A stretch of DNA of 64,000 nt from Verrucomicrobiaceae bacterium (GTDB taxonomy: Bacteria; Verrucomicrobiota; Verrucomicrobiia; Verrucomicrobiales; Akkermansiaceae). Below are positions 25,901-34,590 of this stretch, in pieces; positions within the stretch are counted from its first letter, which is position 1, and each line of letters begins with the position of its first letter. The translations under genes were made by a program, and so were the position numbers. The stretch lies in NCBI GenBank assembly GCA_027491155.1, contig JAIXWR010000039.1:1-64000 (forward strand), read 5' to 3'. The notes under the pieces are model-generated. The model saw only the letters and a list, made by a program, of their open reading frames with translations, made no database searches and had not been told where the DNA came from.

Positions 25901-28900
25901 TTCCGCCAACACCGCGCAGCGGGGATCCGCCATCTACGGCAACGGCGGCACGCTGACCGTGCAAAGCAGCGTCTTCTCGGGGAACTCGTCCAGCGACATG
26001 GGGGCACTGGCCCTCTTCTCGACCACCGCGACGATCGAAGGATCTGTCTTTTCAGGAAACTCGGCGTCCCGGGGCGGCGCGCTCTACCATGGCAGCGGGT
26101 CCAACACCACCCTCCTGCGGAGCACCTTCAACGGCAACACGGCTACCGGCGAAGGCGGCGCGATCGCGGGCAGCTCTCCCATCAGCATTCAACAATGCAC
26201 CCTTTCCGGGAATTCCGCACCGTCGGCCGGCGCGATCCAGGTCAACACTTCGACCACCACGCTCGTGCAAAGCACGGTTTCGAACAATTCGGCAACGTCC
26301 CAGGGAGGCGGTGTCCGGGTCTCCGCCGGCACCTTCACGTTGACGAACTCGATTCTCGCCGGAAACACCGCCGGGACCGCGGGAACGGAGAACTTTGCAG
26401 GCACCATCAATGCCAGCGGTTCCAATTTCACCAGCGGCGATCCGAAGCTCGCCCAACTCGGCAACTACGGCGGCCCGACTCAAACCATGCCGCCCTCGCC
26501 CGACTCACCGGTCGTCGATGCCGGCGCGACCACTGCCATCACCACCGACCAGCGCGGCCTGGCCCGTGTGCTCGGGGCCGCCGTGGACCTCGGCGCCGTG
26601 GAATCCGGCCATCCCATCACCCCGCTTCTGGTCACGACCACGGCGGATGAAAACGATGGCATCGGCACCGGCAACATCTCGCTCCGAGAGGCCGTCGCCT
26701 TCGCCCCGGCGGGCTCCACCATTGCCTTCGCCCCCGCGCTCTCCGGCCAGACGATCACCCTCACCAGCGGCGCGGAGATCGTTCTCACCCGCAACGTCAC
26801 CATCGACGCCACCGGCCTTCCCGGAGCCCTCATCCTCCATGGCGGCACGTCCAGCAACCGGCTGTTTTCCGTCAGCACCGGCCACACGGTCTCGCTGCTC
26901 GGCCTCACGCTCAGCGGTGGAAATGGCACGGGCGCGGACAGCTCCGGCGACGGTGCGGCCATCTTGAACCGCGGCACGCTCACGCTGACCCGCTGCACGC
27001 TCTCTGGAAACAGTTCGGGCAGCGATCGCGGCGGAGCGGTTTTCAACACCGGCACGCTCACCGTTCAGCAATGCACGCTCTCCGGCAACGCCGCTCCGGT
27101 GGGTGGTGCCATCGCCAGCACATCCGGGTCCGTCACGATCCTCCACAGCACCGTCTCCGCGAACACCGCGACGGACGACGGAGGCGGAATCGCCATCGCC
27201 GGCGGAACTTGCACGCTGACCCACTCGATCGTTGCCGGAAACCTCTCCAACAACGGCGCGACCTCCAACATCAGCGGCACGGTCACCTCGACCGGCGCCA
27301 ATCTAACAAGCGGCAGCCCGCAGCTCGCCGCCCTTGGCAACTACGGCGGCCCCATGCGAACCATGCCACCGCTGGCCGCATCCCCCGCCGTTGATGCGGC
27401 CACGGGCTCCGGCATCACCACCGACCAGCGCGGCCTCGCCGTCTTCAACACACCCGACATCGGCGCGACGGAAAGCGTCTCGGTGGTGACCACGCTTGCC
27501 GACGAACTCGATGCCGTGAGCACCGCCGGCACCGGGGTTTCCCTCCGGGAAGCCGTCCGCGACACCCCGGCCGGCTCCACCGTGGCTTTCGGCTCCGCAT
27601 TGTCCGGACAAGAGATTTCACTCACCCTCGGATCGGAAATCCTGTTGGCGAAAGACGTGACAATCGACGCTGGCAGTCTGCCCGACGGCATCAACCTCTC
27701 TTCGGGAGGCGGAACGAGCCGCATCTTCCGCATCGGTGGCGATCGAACCGTCTTCCTCACCCATCTTATCTTGATCGCCGGCTCGGGCATTGGTCCGGTT
27801 GGACCGGCAGGCGGTGGCGCCATCTACAACGAAGGCACCCTCAGCCTGACCCGCTGCCAGTTCTTCGGAAACAGCGTGCCGGAAGGCGCTGATGGCGGCG
27901 CGATCCACAGCTTCGGCACGCTCACCGCCCTCGGATGCAGCTTCAACAACAACAGCGCAAACCTCGGAGCAGCCATCTACGCCACCGGCATGGTCACGCT
28001 GGACCAATGCGAAGTCGCATGGAATTTTGCGACCTTGGACGGCGGTGGCATCCACAGCATCGGTCCGCTCACCATCAGGCGCTCCACGCTCTCCAGGAAC
28101 CAGGCAGGCAACGGCGGTGCGATCTATCACGGGCCCTCCACCATGAACATCGAGCGCTGCACCATCTCCGATAACAACGCGGACTTCTCCGGCGGTGGCG
28201 TCTACACCAGCTTTTCGAATTTCACCCTGCGTCACTCGATCATCGCCGGCAACACCGCCGGTGACCCGGGAATGGAGAATACCAGTGGTGCCTTCACCGC
28301 CACCGGGGCCAACGTGACGGGCGGCAATCCGCTACTCGGACCACTCGACTACTATGGCGGCCGTACCCGGACCATGGTCCTTCTCCCCGGCAGCCCGGCC
28401 CTCAACACCGCTGCCGGCAGCACCTTCACCAGCGACCAGCGCTCCCTCCCGATCATCGGAACGCCGGACATCGGCGCCCATGAGGCGGGCACCGTCGTGG
28501 ACTACGACGCCTGGGTCCTGGAAGCCACCGGTACGGCCATTCCCTTTTTCACCGACAGCGACGGCGACGGCATGGCTGCCGGTCTCGAATACGCCATCCG
28601 CGGCGATCTTTTCCAGAACGACCGGCCGCTCGCGCCCACGATCGCTCCGGTGAGCGGCGGCCACGCCTTCCGCTTCCGCTACCGGGCCTCCGCCCCGGAT
28701 GTTTTCTACATCGTGCAGCGCAGCCCGGATCTCGGCCAGACCAGCCGATGGCAAAGTGTTTATTCCTTCAGCGGCAGATCCGGGACCGGGGGTGGCATTT
28801 CAGGCGTGACCGCCGTGGTGGATCCCGTCACCGAAACCATCACCGTCACCGATTCAATCACCGGGCCGAAGCACTTCTGGCGTCTCTATCCCGTCCAGAA

Positions 28901-28904
28901 CTAA
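22929..28904 (+). CDS. giant secreted CSLREA/beta-helix repeat protein
   Basis: 1991 residues from the ATG at 22929 (MRSTRLIRTILFATAIPAVL signal peptide, cleavage near TQAA). Five modules begin near residues 28, 350, 814, 1233 and 1518. Each opens with a CSLREA-type segment (VTTLADQ..., ISLREAVRDT, IVFAPALSGQTITLT), continues as right-handed parallel beta-helix repeats rich in GGAI and FSGN/TLSGN motifs, and closes with a choice-of-anchor-Q-like segment (GNYGGPTQTMPPL, TTDQRGL, DLGAVE). The GGA[IV] plus FxxN signature is that of chlamydial polymorphic membrane proteins. The last 135 residues (DSDGDGMAAGLEYA ... FYIVQRSPDL) form a C-terminal domain common in verrucomicrobial secreted proteins; no autotransporter barrel is seen. 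Likely a surface or extracellular protein. Confidence 0.88.
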   Translation: MRSTRLIRTILFATAIPAVLALPTQAATLTVNTTADQLDSPAGAELSLREAVRDAADGDTIVFAPALAGQTLTLTTGAEIVLSKGVTIDASSLAPAGLTIDGGSGDNRIFHVQADKTVSLAGLTLSGGNANASSSGAGYGGAIHTQGNLTLSTCSFTGNAASVRGGAIFANAGTVKVERCTFWGNTSNGWGGAIHAEFCSLDISQTTLTGNTATDGGAVFFMSNPSTTQSILVSHCTIANNTATTGLGGGIYGTSSSQFVSNSIIAGNSAPFGNPNIAGNLGNIASVIVSGNALLAPLGHYGGPTQTMPPLIGSPAINGNYYYGFGTPPTTDQRGYPVDGIPDLGAAEGKVVVTTAVDETNPVATQGAGISIREALRDTPSGAAVGFAPALSGQTITLTTGTELSFTRGVTVDATTLPGGLTVDGGPGSNRLFYIPPGRTASLLGVTLTGGNGAGQGTAPDGGAVYNEGTLNLNGCIFNANTASSLRGGAVFNNGTLAITGGSFSANTAALGGAVFSLSATLTANGATFSGNSAQTGGAIHGSSGAMTIDASTFAANSAGQGGAIHHPAGSLTVTASTFSNNTATGDGGAIQTPAAALTINRSRFTANSANAGGAIHGGSGAVGITQTALTGNTAGQDGGAIRCGSGALTLSQSTLSGNMANQRGGAIHSPSAGVSINRCTLTQNSASEGGAIHGGSSPNSINRSTITGNSATGGGGGVHIAGGGFSLTNSILTGNTGPAGAENSTGTLTPAGANLTSGSPQLNPLGDYGGLTQTMPPLAGSPAINATVGSTFSTDQRGFPSSGKADLGAAEGATVVTTLADQSDTDAASGGGISLREAIRDTPANTGITFLPSLSGQTITLTSAAEIVITRNLVIDASALAGGLTINGGPGDNRIFSVNAGQSLSLTGLTLTGGDGTGSISSFNGGAIYSAGFLTLTRCTVSGNTASSGAIYGAAGTLTLLECTFSGNNGQFGGGVYSAAIATTITQCTFSANTAQRGSAIYGNGGTLTVQSSVFSGNSSSDMGALALFSTTATIEGSVFSGNSASRGGALYHGSGSNTTLLRSTFNGNTATGEGGAIAGSSPISIQQCTLSGNSAPSAGAIQVNTSTTTLVQSTVSNNSATSQGGGVRVSAGTFTLTNSILAGNTAGTAGTENFAGTINASGSNFTSGDPKLAQLGNYGGPTQTMPPSPDSPVVDAGATTAITTDQRGLARVLGAAVDLGAVESGHPITPLLVTTTADENDGIGTGNISLREAVAFAPAGSTIAFAPALSGQTITLTSGAEIVLTRNVTIDATGLPGALILHGGTSSNRLFSVSTGHTVSLLGLTLSGGNGTGADSSGDGAAILNRGTLTLTRCTLSGNSSGSDRGGAVFNTGTLTVQQCTLSGNAAPVGGAIASTSGSVTILHSTVSANTATDDGGGIAIAGGTCTLTHSIVAGNLSNNGATSNISGTVTSTGANLTSGSPQLAALGNYGGPMRTMPPLAASPAVDAATGSGITTDQRGLAVFNTPDIGATESVSVVTTLADELDAVSTAGTGVSLREAVRDTPAGSTVAFGSALSGQEISLTLGSEILLAKDVTIDAGSLPDGINLSSGGGTSRIFRIGGDRTVFLTHLILIAGSGIGPVGPAGGGAIYNEGTLSLTRCQFFGNSVPEGADGGAIHSFGTLTALGCSFNNNSANLGAAIYATGMVTLDQCEVAWNFATLDGGGIHSIGPLTIRRSTLSRNQAGNGGAIYHGPSTMNIERCTISDNNADFSGGGVYTSFSNFTLRHSIIAGNTAGDPGMENTSGAFTATGANVTGGNPLLGPLDYYGGRTRTMVLLPGSPALNTAAGSTFTSDQRSLPIIGTPDIGAHEAGTVVDYDAWVLEATGTAIPFFTDSDGDGMAAGLEYAIRGDLFQNDRPLAPTIAPVSGGHAFRFRYRASAPDVFYIVQRSPDLGQTSRWQSVYSFSGRSGTGGGISGVTAVVDPVTETITVTDSITGPKHFWRLYPVQN

Positions 28905-29073
28905 CCCTTACCCGGATCCCCGGCTCGCACCGTCGCCAGCCGGAGCATCCGGGCTCCCTGAACTCCGGGTCCCGATGCAGGGCGGGAGCCGCTCTCGACC
29001 GTCCTGCATCCTCCACCCTCCCCCACTCAAGGCTCGCCACGCCCCCGGCCCGCCCCCAAGCTCCCCGCCACCG

Positions 29074-29835
29074 ATGCCCGGAGAGCCCGTCAACATCATC
29101 TGCATGAAGTGGGGGACGCGATACCCGTCCCGCTACGTCAACATCCTGTTCCGCTCGATCGGCCGCCACCTGTCGCGGCCCTTCCGCTTCGTCTGCCTGA
29201 CCGATGACACCGCGGGGCTGGTCGAAGGCATCGAGACCCTGCCCTTCCCGGAAAACCCCGGCGTCACCCAGGCCCGCTGGCCGAATGTCTTCCTCAAGCT
29301 GGTGATGACCCGCGACGGCTTCGCGGACCTCTCCGGCCCGACCCTGTTCCTCGACCTCGATCTGGTGATCCTCGATTCCATCGACTGCTTCTTCGACTAC
29401 CAGCCGGGGGAAAACTGCATCATCCACAACTGGATCGAGCGCCGGAAGCAGATCCTCCGCCCGCGGCCCGACATCGGGAATTCGTCGATCTTCCGCTTCG
29501 AGGCCGGCAAGTCGCAGTACATCTACGACACCTTCATCCGCGAGCTCGACCGCGCCCAGGACCGCTCGATCTTCCAGACCGAGCAGGCCTTCCTCACCTA
29601 CGCCATGAAGGAGCGCTACTGGTGGCCGGAGGAATGGGTGCGCAGCTTCAAATACAACTGCCGCCCGCCTTTCCCGCTCAACCTCGTCGTCGCGCCGAAG
29701 AAACCCGCGGGGGCGAAGTTCCTGGTCTTCCACGGCCAGCCCGATCCGCCGGACGCGATCTCCGGATTCCCCGGCAAGCGCCTCCACCACCGCGCCCTGC
29801 CCGCGCCCTGGGTTGCCGATTACTGGAAGGAGTGA
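29074..29835 (+). CDS. glycosyltransferase, GT-A fold with DxD motif
   Basis: 253 residues from the ATG at 29074 (MPGEPVNIICMKWGTRYPS). The N-terminus is a nucleotide-sugar-binding strand; FRFVCLTDDT and LFLDLDLVILDSID carry the DxD-type metal site of GT-A enzymes; IHNWIERR and NSSIFRFEAG follow, as in bacterial glycosyltransferases that modify LPS or surface polysaccharide. No signal or membrane segment, so cytoplasmic. Substrate unknown. It is followed by a 224-bp palindromic element rather than by further glycan genes. The upstream open codons (proline-rich) are not credible coding. Confidence 0.75.
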   Translation: MPGEPVNIICMKWGTRYPSRYVNILFRSIGRHLSRPFRFVCLTDDTAGLVEGIETLPFPENPGVTQARWPNVFLKLVMTRDGFADLSGPTLFLDLDLVILDSIDCFFDYQPGENCIIHNWIERRKQILRPRPDIGNSSIFRFEAGKSQYIYDTFIRELDRAQDRSIFQTEQAFLTYAMKERYWWPEEWVRSFKYNCRPPFPLNLVVAPKKPAGAKFLVFHGQPDPPDAISGFPGKRLHHRALPAPWVADYWKE

Positions 29836-29931
29836 CCACCCCGGCCCTTTGGACTGCCGAAGCCAGTTCTACCCGGTTCCCGCAAGTCTCCCGCCTTCCA
29901 CCCGCGACAGTCCCCGATGAGAATCCGCCCT

Positions 29932-30155
29932 TGTCCCAACGGGACTTCGGAACAAAGCCCCGGGTTGCGAGGAACGAGCTACCCGGGGAAGCCCGGGGCA
30001 ATGAATCCCTACCTCGAAGAGGTTGCGCAAGGGGGCGGCCTAAAAGGAGGTGCGGAAGCCGATTCTACTCAACGCCGTTGGCGTAGCCGATTTGTCGCTT
30101 AGCACCCGGGGTAGCTTCGCAACCCCGGGCTTTGGTCCGAAGTCCCCTCGGGACA
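29932..30155. repeat. 224-bp element with about 55-bp imperfect terminal inverted repeats
   Basis: The left arm begins TGTCCCAACGGGACTTCGGA and the right arm, read inward on the minus strand, begins TGTCCCGAGGGGACTTCGGA. Both continue through CAAAGCCC, GGGTTGCGA and AGCTACCC. The interior contains smaller palindromes (ACCTCGAAGAGGT; GCCGTTGGCGT). No coding potential in the interior. This fills most of the 343-bp gap between two genes; the remainder shows nothing notable. Confidence 0.8.
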
Positions 30156-30178
30156 TAAGATGCAGCGGTGACCCGCGA

Positions 30179-31957
30179 CTAATCGTCCACCAGCGACGCG
30201 ATCCGTCCGCGCTTCTCCAAGCGGCGCTTCCAAATCATCGCGGGACCGCGGAGCAGCTTCAGGCGCGACGGCTTCATCCGGGTGATCGCGCGGATCATCT
30301 TCGCCGGATTCTCCACCGCCACCTTCGGCCCGCGGGAACGGCGGCGCCGCTTGCGCTTCTTTTTCTTCGCGGACTTCGCGGCCGGCTTCGCGCTTGCGGC
30401 CGCTTCCTTCGGGGCTCCCTGCGGGGCACGTCGGCGCGGCAGGACGAGCGAATCGTCGGCAAACAGCAGCACGTGCCCTTGGGTCAGCAGCCAGAACAGG
30501 TCGGCCAGCCATTCGTTGCCCGGCTCGGTCTGCCCCTCCGGCAGCAGGCCCTTCCAAAGGTCGGCGAGCTTCTTGTTCGGGTTCGCCTCAAGCCAGGTGA
30601 CGATCGCCGCCGGACGCTCCGCGAGCACCGCGTCGGTCATCAGCGGATGCGGCCGTGCCGGACCCGTGAAGAGCTTGCCCTCGCGCTTGAAGACGGAGAG
30701 ATGCTCGGTCTCCAACAGCCGGCAGATCGTCGGGATGAGGATCGCCGGGTGCTTGCGGGCGTGCGATCCGGCGATCCGGACACAGGCCAGCAGGCCGCTC
30801 GAAAGATTGCGCGCGGGAATGGCACCCGACACCTCGGCCGTGCGCACTTCCTCGAAGATCTCCTGGAAATGGCGGGTCGCGAAATCGCGCTCAAGCTCCG
30901 ACCGGTCGAAGGTCCAGCCGGTATCGTCGGCCGGTGCTTCCGCGGCAGGTTCCTCCGCCGCCTCGGCGACCTCTTCACCCGCGGCCTCGGGAGCTTCGGC
31001 GGTCTCGGCCGCTTCGATTTCCGCGGCTTCCGGAGCCTCCACGGCTTCAGCTTCCACGGCTTCGGGCTCCGCCGATGCTTGCGGTGCGGGTTCCGGAACG
31101 ACCGTTGCTTCGGCCGCCCGGCGGAGGCGCCAGCGGACGCGCTTGCGCATCGTGTCGAGCCACGCGTTCACCGCTTCCTCGCCGCGCTCGGTGCGGACGC
31201 GGGAGGCATAGACTTCGAAAGGCATGTGCGAGAACTGCTCGCGGTGGATCCGCCGCAGGTTCGTCTGATAGGCGTGGAAGTTCGGCGGCCCCAGCCACTC
31301 GCCGCTCATGCCGCAGCGGGCCACGACCTGGAAATTGCCGGCAGGCGGGTCGGTCTCGACCTCCTGCGACTCGTACATCTCCCCCGCCACCGGCGAGTTC
31401 CAGAAGTGCGCGATCGCTTCCTCCTTCGTCAGCCACAGCGACGCGTCCTTGCGGCTCTTTAAAATCGGCCGCGCCTTGTCGGAAAGCTCGAAGCGCAGGT
31501 GATAGCGCTCCCTTCCGGCGAGCAGGATCTGCGCGACATCGTAGAGCGAATAGACCCGCGCCAGGTGATGGATCTCGCGGACCACCAGATGCACGGCTTC
31601 CGCCGCGGGCACGATGGTCACGCGCACGCCTTCCGCCGGCTGCGGCAACTCGCGCGGTCCCGAATCACGATCGCGGTCGCGGCCACCGCCGCCGAACCTG
31701 CGGTCGCCACCGCCGCCGCGCTGCCCCCGGAAATCCCCGCGTCCACCACCGCCACCACCACGCTGATCGCGACGGTCGTCGCGGCGGCCGCGGTCGTCAC
31801 GACGCCCCCGTTCATCGCGATCCCGACGCTCGCGCGGAGCCTCGTCGTCACGGGTTTGCGGAAGTTTCTTTGCCGGTGCATCGCTCCGGGCCCAGGAAGG
31901 GCCGAGTTCGAATGCGGACAGCAGGCGCTTGGCCAGCTCTTCGGAGGGTTCGCTCAC
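30179..31957 (-). CDS. RGG/RD-rich protein of unknown function, possible RNA-binding
   Basis: 592 residues, ATG start (MSEPSEELAKRLLSAFELGP). Residues about 35-100 are a disordered Arg/Asp/Gly tract with RGG-type boxes (RRDDRRDQRGGGGGG, RGDFRGQRGGGG). A globular part at about 105-270 has no family I recognise (TIVPAAEAVHLVVREIHHLA, FQVVARCGMSGEWLGPPNFH, YQTNLRRIHREQF). An Ala/Glu-rich spacer lies at about 285-345. A second globular part at about 350-515 contains SRARKHPAILIPTICRLL-like sequence (SHARKHPAILIPTICRLL). The tail is a Lys/Arg block (KKKKRKRRRRSRG). The mixture resembles ribosome- or RNA-associated proteins. Monocistronic, divergent from the YHYH gene. Confidence 0.72.
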   Translation of the reverse strand: MSEPSEELAKRLLSAFELGPSWARSDAPAKKLPQTRDDEAPRERRDRDERGRRDDRGRRDDRRDQRGGGGGGRGDFRGQRGGGGDRRFGGGGRDRDRDSGPRELPQPAEGVRVTIVPAAEAVHLVVREIHHLARVYSLYDVAQILLAGRERYHLRFELSDKARPILKSRKDASLWLTKEEAIAHFWNSPVAGEMYESQEVETDPPAGNFQVVARCGMSGEWLGPPNFHAYQTNLRRIHREQFSHMPFEVYASRVRTERGEEAVNAWLDTMRKRVRWRLRRAAEATVVPEPAPQASAEPEAVEAEAVEAPEAAEIEAAETAEAPEAAGEEVAEAAEEPAAEAPADDTGWTFDRSELERDFATRHFQEIFEEVRTAEVSGAIPARNLSSGLLACVRIAGSHARKHPAILIPTICRLLETEHLSVFKREGKLFTGPARPHPLMTDAVLAERPAAIVTWLEANPNKKLADLWKGLLPEGQTEPGNEWLADLFWLLTQGHVLLFADDSLVLPRRRAPQGAPKEAAASAKPAAKSAKKKKRKRRRRSRGPKVAVENPAKMIRAITRMKPSRLKLLRGPAMIWKRRLEKRGRIASLVDD

Positions 31958-32120
31958 AGGCCGAGACTAGCGGTCGATCCGGAAATGACAACCCGGCTTC
32001 CGACATTTTGCGACACGACCTGCAGGACCTTCACGCGCTCCCTGACCCGCCATTTTTGTAAGCGGAATGTAAAAGCGCGCGCCATCGGCGGACGCATGAC
32101 GTTTGACTCGCCAACGCACC

Positions 32121-33293
32121 ATGAATGCCTCCCGGAAGCTTCCCCGCCTCGATCTTGCGATCCTCCTCGCCGTCACCGTTGGTGCCGGAGCCCATCCCGA
32201 TCACGGGGATCCCGCGGCGTCGCTGCTGCCAATCGCCGCACCGGTTCCCGGCAAGGCGGAACGAAAGCCGGCGAACTCGGTGAAGATCACGATCGAAGGC
32301 GACTTCCGGCTCATCGAGTCGAACGGCTGGCCCGACCACGAGCCGGGAGAATTCCCGCGGCGCGGGAATCCGAACACGCCGGTGCCGCAGAAGCATTCGT
32401 TCCGCGTGCCTTTGAAACCGGTGGCCGCGGAGTCGCCCCAACGCCGCGGCGGCTGGTGGTGGGGCGTCGCGATCAACGGCGTGCCCTTCGAACCCGGCAC
32501 CGGCGAGACCTGGAACAACGACCCGCGCTCCGGCTGGCGCTACGAGGCCGCCACCGGCTTTCTCAATCTCGGGCTCGACGAGCACAACGCCCACGTCCAG
32601 CCGAACGGCTCGTATCACTACCACGCCTTGCCGACCGGGCTGGTCGAGGGACTCGGCGGCGATGGCAAGAAGATGCTCCTCATCGGCTGGGCGGCCGACG
32701 GCTTCCCCGTTTACACCGGCATGGCCCACGACGATGCCAAAGACCCGAAGAGCGCGCTGCGCAAGATGAAGTCCAGCTACCGGCTCAAGCAAGGCCCGCG
32801 TCCGGAACAGGCGGACGGCCCCGGCGGCAATCACGACGGACGCTTCAGCCAGGACTTCGAATACGTGAAGGACCTCGGCGACCTCGACGAATGCAACGGC
32901 CGCAGCGGAGTGACCCCGGAATTCCCTGAGGGCACTTATTACTACTGCGTCGGTGCCGAGTTCCCCTTCGTCGGACGCATGTGGCATGGCACCCCGGATG
33001 AAAGCTTCAACAAGGGGGATCGTCCGCCCGGTGGACAGGGCCGCCCCGCTCCCCTGGGCGGTGCCCCGCGCGGCAGCCTTGAGGACGGTCCCGGCGCTGG
33101 CCCGGGACCAGGTCGCGGCCCGATGCCGGTGATCGACGCGCTCGATTTGAACAAGGACCGTGTGATCGACGCGGCCGAACTCGCCAAGGCCGCCGAGAGC
33201 CTCAGGAAGCTCGACAAGAACGGTGACGGCCAACTCAGCGCCGAGGAGTTCCGACCCGCGCCCGGACGGGGCATGGGGCCGCCGCCCGAGTAG
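32121..33293 (+). CDS. secreted YHYH-domain protein with C-terminal EF-hands
   Basis: 390 residues from the ATG at 32121; signal peptide LAILLAVTVGAGA. The body matches the YHYH-protein family: WWWGVAINGVPFEPGTG, LGLDEHNAHVQPNGSYHYHA (YHYH at 165-168), IGWAADGFPVYTG and CNGRSGVTPEFPEGTYYYC. A proline/glycine linker leads to two EF-hand calcium loops (DLNKDRVIDAAE and DKNGDGQLSAEE) at about 345-385. Periplasmic or extracellular, probably metal-binding. The family's activity is not established. A 163-bp gap separates it from the divergent RGG protein. Confidence 0.85.
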   Translation: MNASRKLPRLDLAILLAVTVGAGAHPDHGDPAASLLPIAAPVPGKAERKPANSVKITIEGDFRLIESNGWPDHEPGEFPRRGNPNTPVPQKHSFRVPLKPVAAESPQRRGGWWWGVAINGVPFEPGTGETWNNDPRSGWRYEAATGFLNLGLDEHNAHVQPNGSYHYHALPTGLVEGLGGDGKKMLLIGWAADGFPVYTGMAHDDAKDPKSALRKMKSSYRLKQGPRPEQADGPGGNHDGRFSQDFEYVKDLGDLDECNGRSGVTPEFPEGTYYYCVGAEFPFVGRMWHGTPDESFNKGDRPPGGQGRPAPLGGAPRGSLEDGPGAGPGPGRGPMPVIDALDLNKDRVIDAAELAKAAESLRKLDKNGDGQLSAEEFRPAPGRGMGPPPE

Positions 33294-33305
33294 ACCGGTC
33301 CGGCG

Positions 33306-34580
33306 TTAGCCCGCGCCTAACAGATCCAGGATCCGCGCCGTCGCGCCGTCGTGCTGCTGAAGCACCGCGGCGGCAGCGTCGCAAGCCGACTCACGACGTC
33401 CGGGATCACCTAGCAAGTCACGCAAGCCGCGCAAAAGCCTGGCTTCATCTTCAAATCGGACCGCTCCCCCTCGTGCCACCAGCGAACCCGCGAGCGGCTC
33501 GAAGTTCTCCATGTGCTTCCCGAACAAGAGCGGCCGCCGCGCGAGGATCGCCTCGGCCGGATTCTGGCCGCCGGTCCCGAGGATGGTCTTGCCGATGACC
33601 ACCAGCGTCGCATGCGCGGTCCAGTCGCGGAGTTCGCCGGTGCTGTCGATCACCAGGCAGGCCTTCGCCGGATCGGCCGGAGGATGAAAGGCCGAACGTA
33701 GCACCACCTCGAAGCCTTCCTTCTCCAGGTCCGCCTTCACCTCCGCGCGCCGTTCGGCATGACGTGGCACCACCGCGAACAAGGCGCCGCTTTCCCGCAC
33801 CACCTTGCCGATCCAAGCTTCCTCGCCGGCGTGGGTACTCGCCGCCAGCACCACCGCACGATCCGCTCCGAAGCCATCCAACATCACGCCGAACTCCGCG
33901 CGCTTCGACGGCATCACCGCCGCACCGGGATCGAACTTCGAACTGCCGGTGACCGTGATCTTTTCCTTCGCGACGCCCATCGCCTCCCAGCGCGCGAGGT
34001 CCGCGGGTTCCTGCGCCGCGACGTCATCGAGCATCCCGAACACAGGCCGGATCACCGCGGCGAGCTTGCGGTAGCGTCGCTCGGATCGCGGCGAAAGGCG
34101 GGCGTTCACCAGCCGCACCGGCACCCCGCGCTTGCGGCAGGCGAGCAGCAGGTGCGGCCAGGCCTCGCCCTCGACCAGCACGATCTGCGACGGCTCGAAG
34201 CGGCCGAGGTAGCGGTTCACGCAGAGTTTGAAATCGACCGGCGCGTAGGTCACCCGCACCCCGGGCAGCGCGGCTTCCACGCCGACCGCGTGGCCGGTCG
34301 CCGTGCCGGTGGCGAGCACGAATCGCTTGCCGGGCTCGCGCAACTGCCAGGCGCGGATCAGCTTCACCGCGATCATCGTCTCGCCCACGCTCACCGCGTG
34401 CAGGTGGACCGCGCCGCAGGGCTCTTCCTCCAGGTCCGGCCGGTAGATCGAAAAGCGCTCCCGCAGCCCGCTGCCGAAACCGCCGCGCTGCCCCATCCGC
34501 ACCAGCCAGCCCGGCAGGGAAAGCAGCAGGAAGAGCGGGAGCAACACCCGGTAAAGCCCGAGGACCAGCGGAAAAAGCAT
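33306..34580 (-). CDS. waaA: 3-deoxy-D-manno-octulosonic acid transferase
   Basis: Adds Kdo to lipid A at the cytoplasmic face of the inner membrane. 424 residues with an N-terminal anchor (LGLYRVLLPLFLLLSLPGWLV). The acceptor-site motif HAVSVGE, TGTATGHAVG, LVEGEAWPHLL, LVNARLSPRSERRY and STHAGEE match GT30. The C-terminal GGQNPAEAILARRPLLFGKHMENFEP is the family's nucleotide-sugar site. ATG at 34580 preferred to an upstream TTG. It lies 10 bp downstream of rsmD on the same strand, probably one operon. Confidence 0.92.
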   Translation of the reverse strand: MLFPLVLGLYRVLLPLFLLLSLPGWLVRMGQRGGFGSGLRERFSIYRPDLEEEPCGAVHLHAVSVGETMIAVKLIRAWQLREPGKRFVLATGTATGHAVGVEAALPGVRVTYAPVDFKLCVNRYLGRFEPSQIVLVEGEAWPHLLLACRKRGVPVRLVNARLSPRSERRYRKLAAVIRPVFGMLDDVAAQEPADLARWEAMGVAKEKITVTGSSKFDPGAAVMPSKRAEFGVMLDGFGADRAVVLAASTHAGEEAWIGKVVRESGALFAVVPRHAERRAEVKADLEKEGFEVVLRSAFHPPADPAKACLVIDSTGELRDWTAHATLVVIGKTILGTGGQNPAEAILARRPLLFGKHMENFEPLAGSLVARGGAVRFEDEARLLRGLRDLLGDPGRRESACDAAAAVLQQHDGATARILDLLGAG

Positions 34581-34590
34581 CGCGCGCAAA

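Noticed and set aside
22929-28904. Autotransporter assignment for the beta-helix protein
   Set aside because: The C-terminus is a DSDGDG/EYA-type domain, not a beta-barrel translocator.
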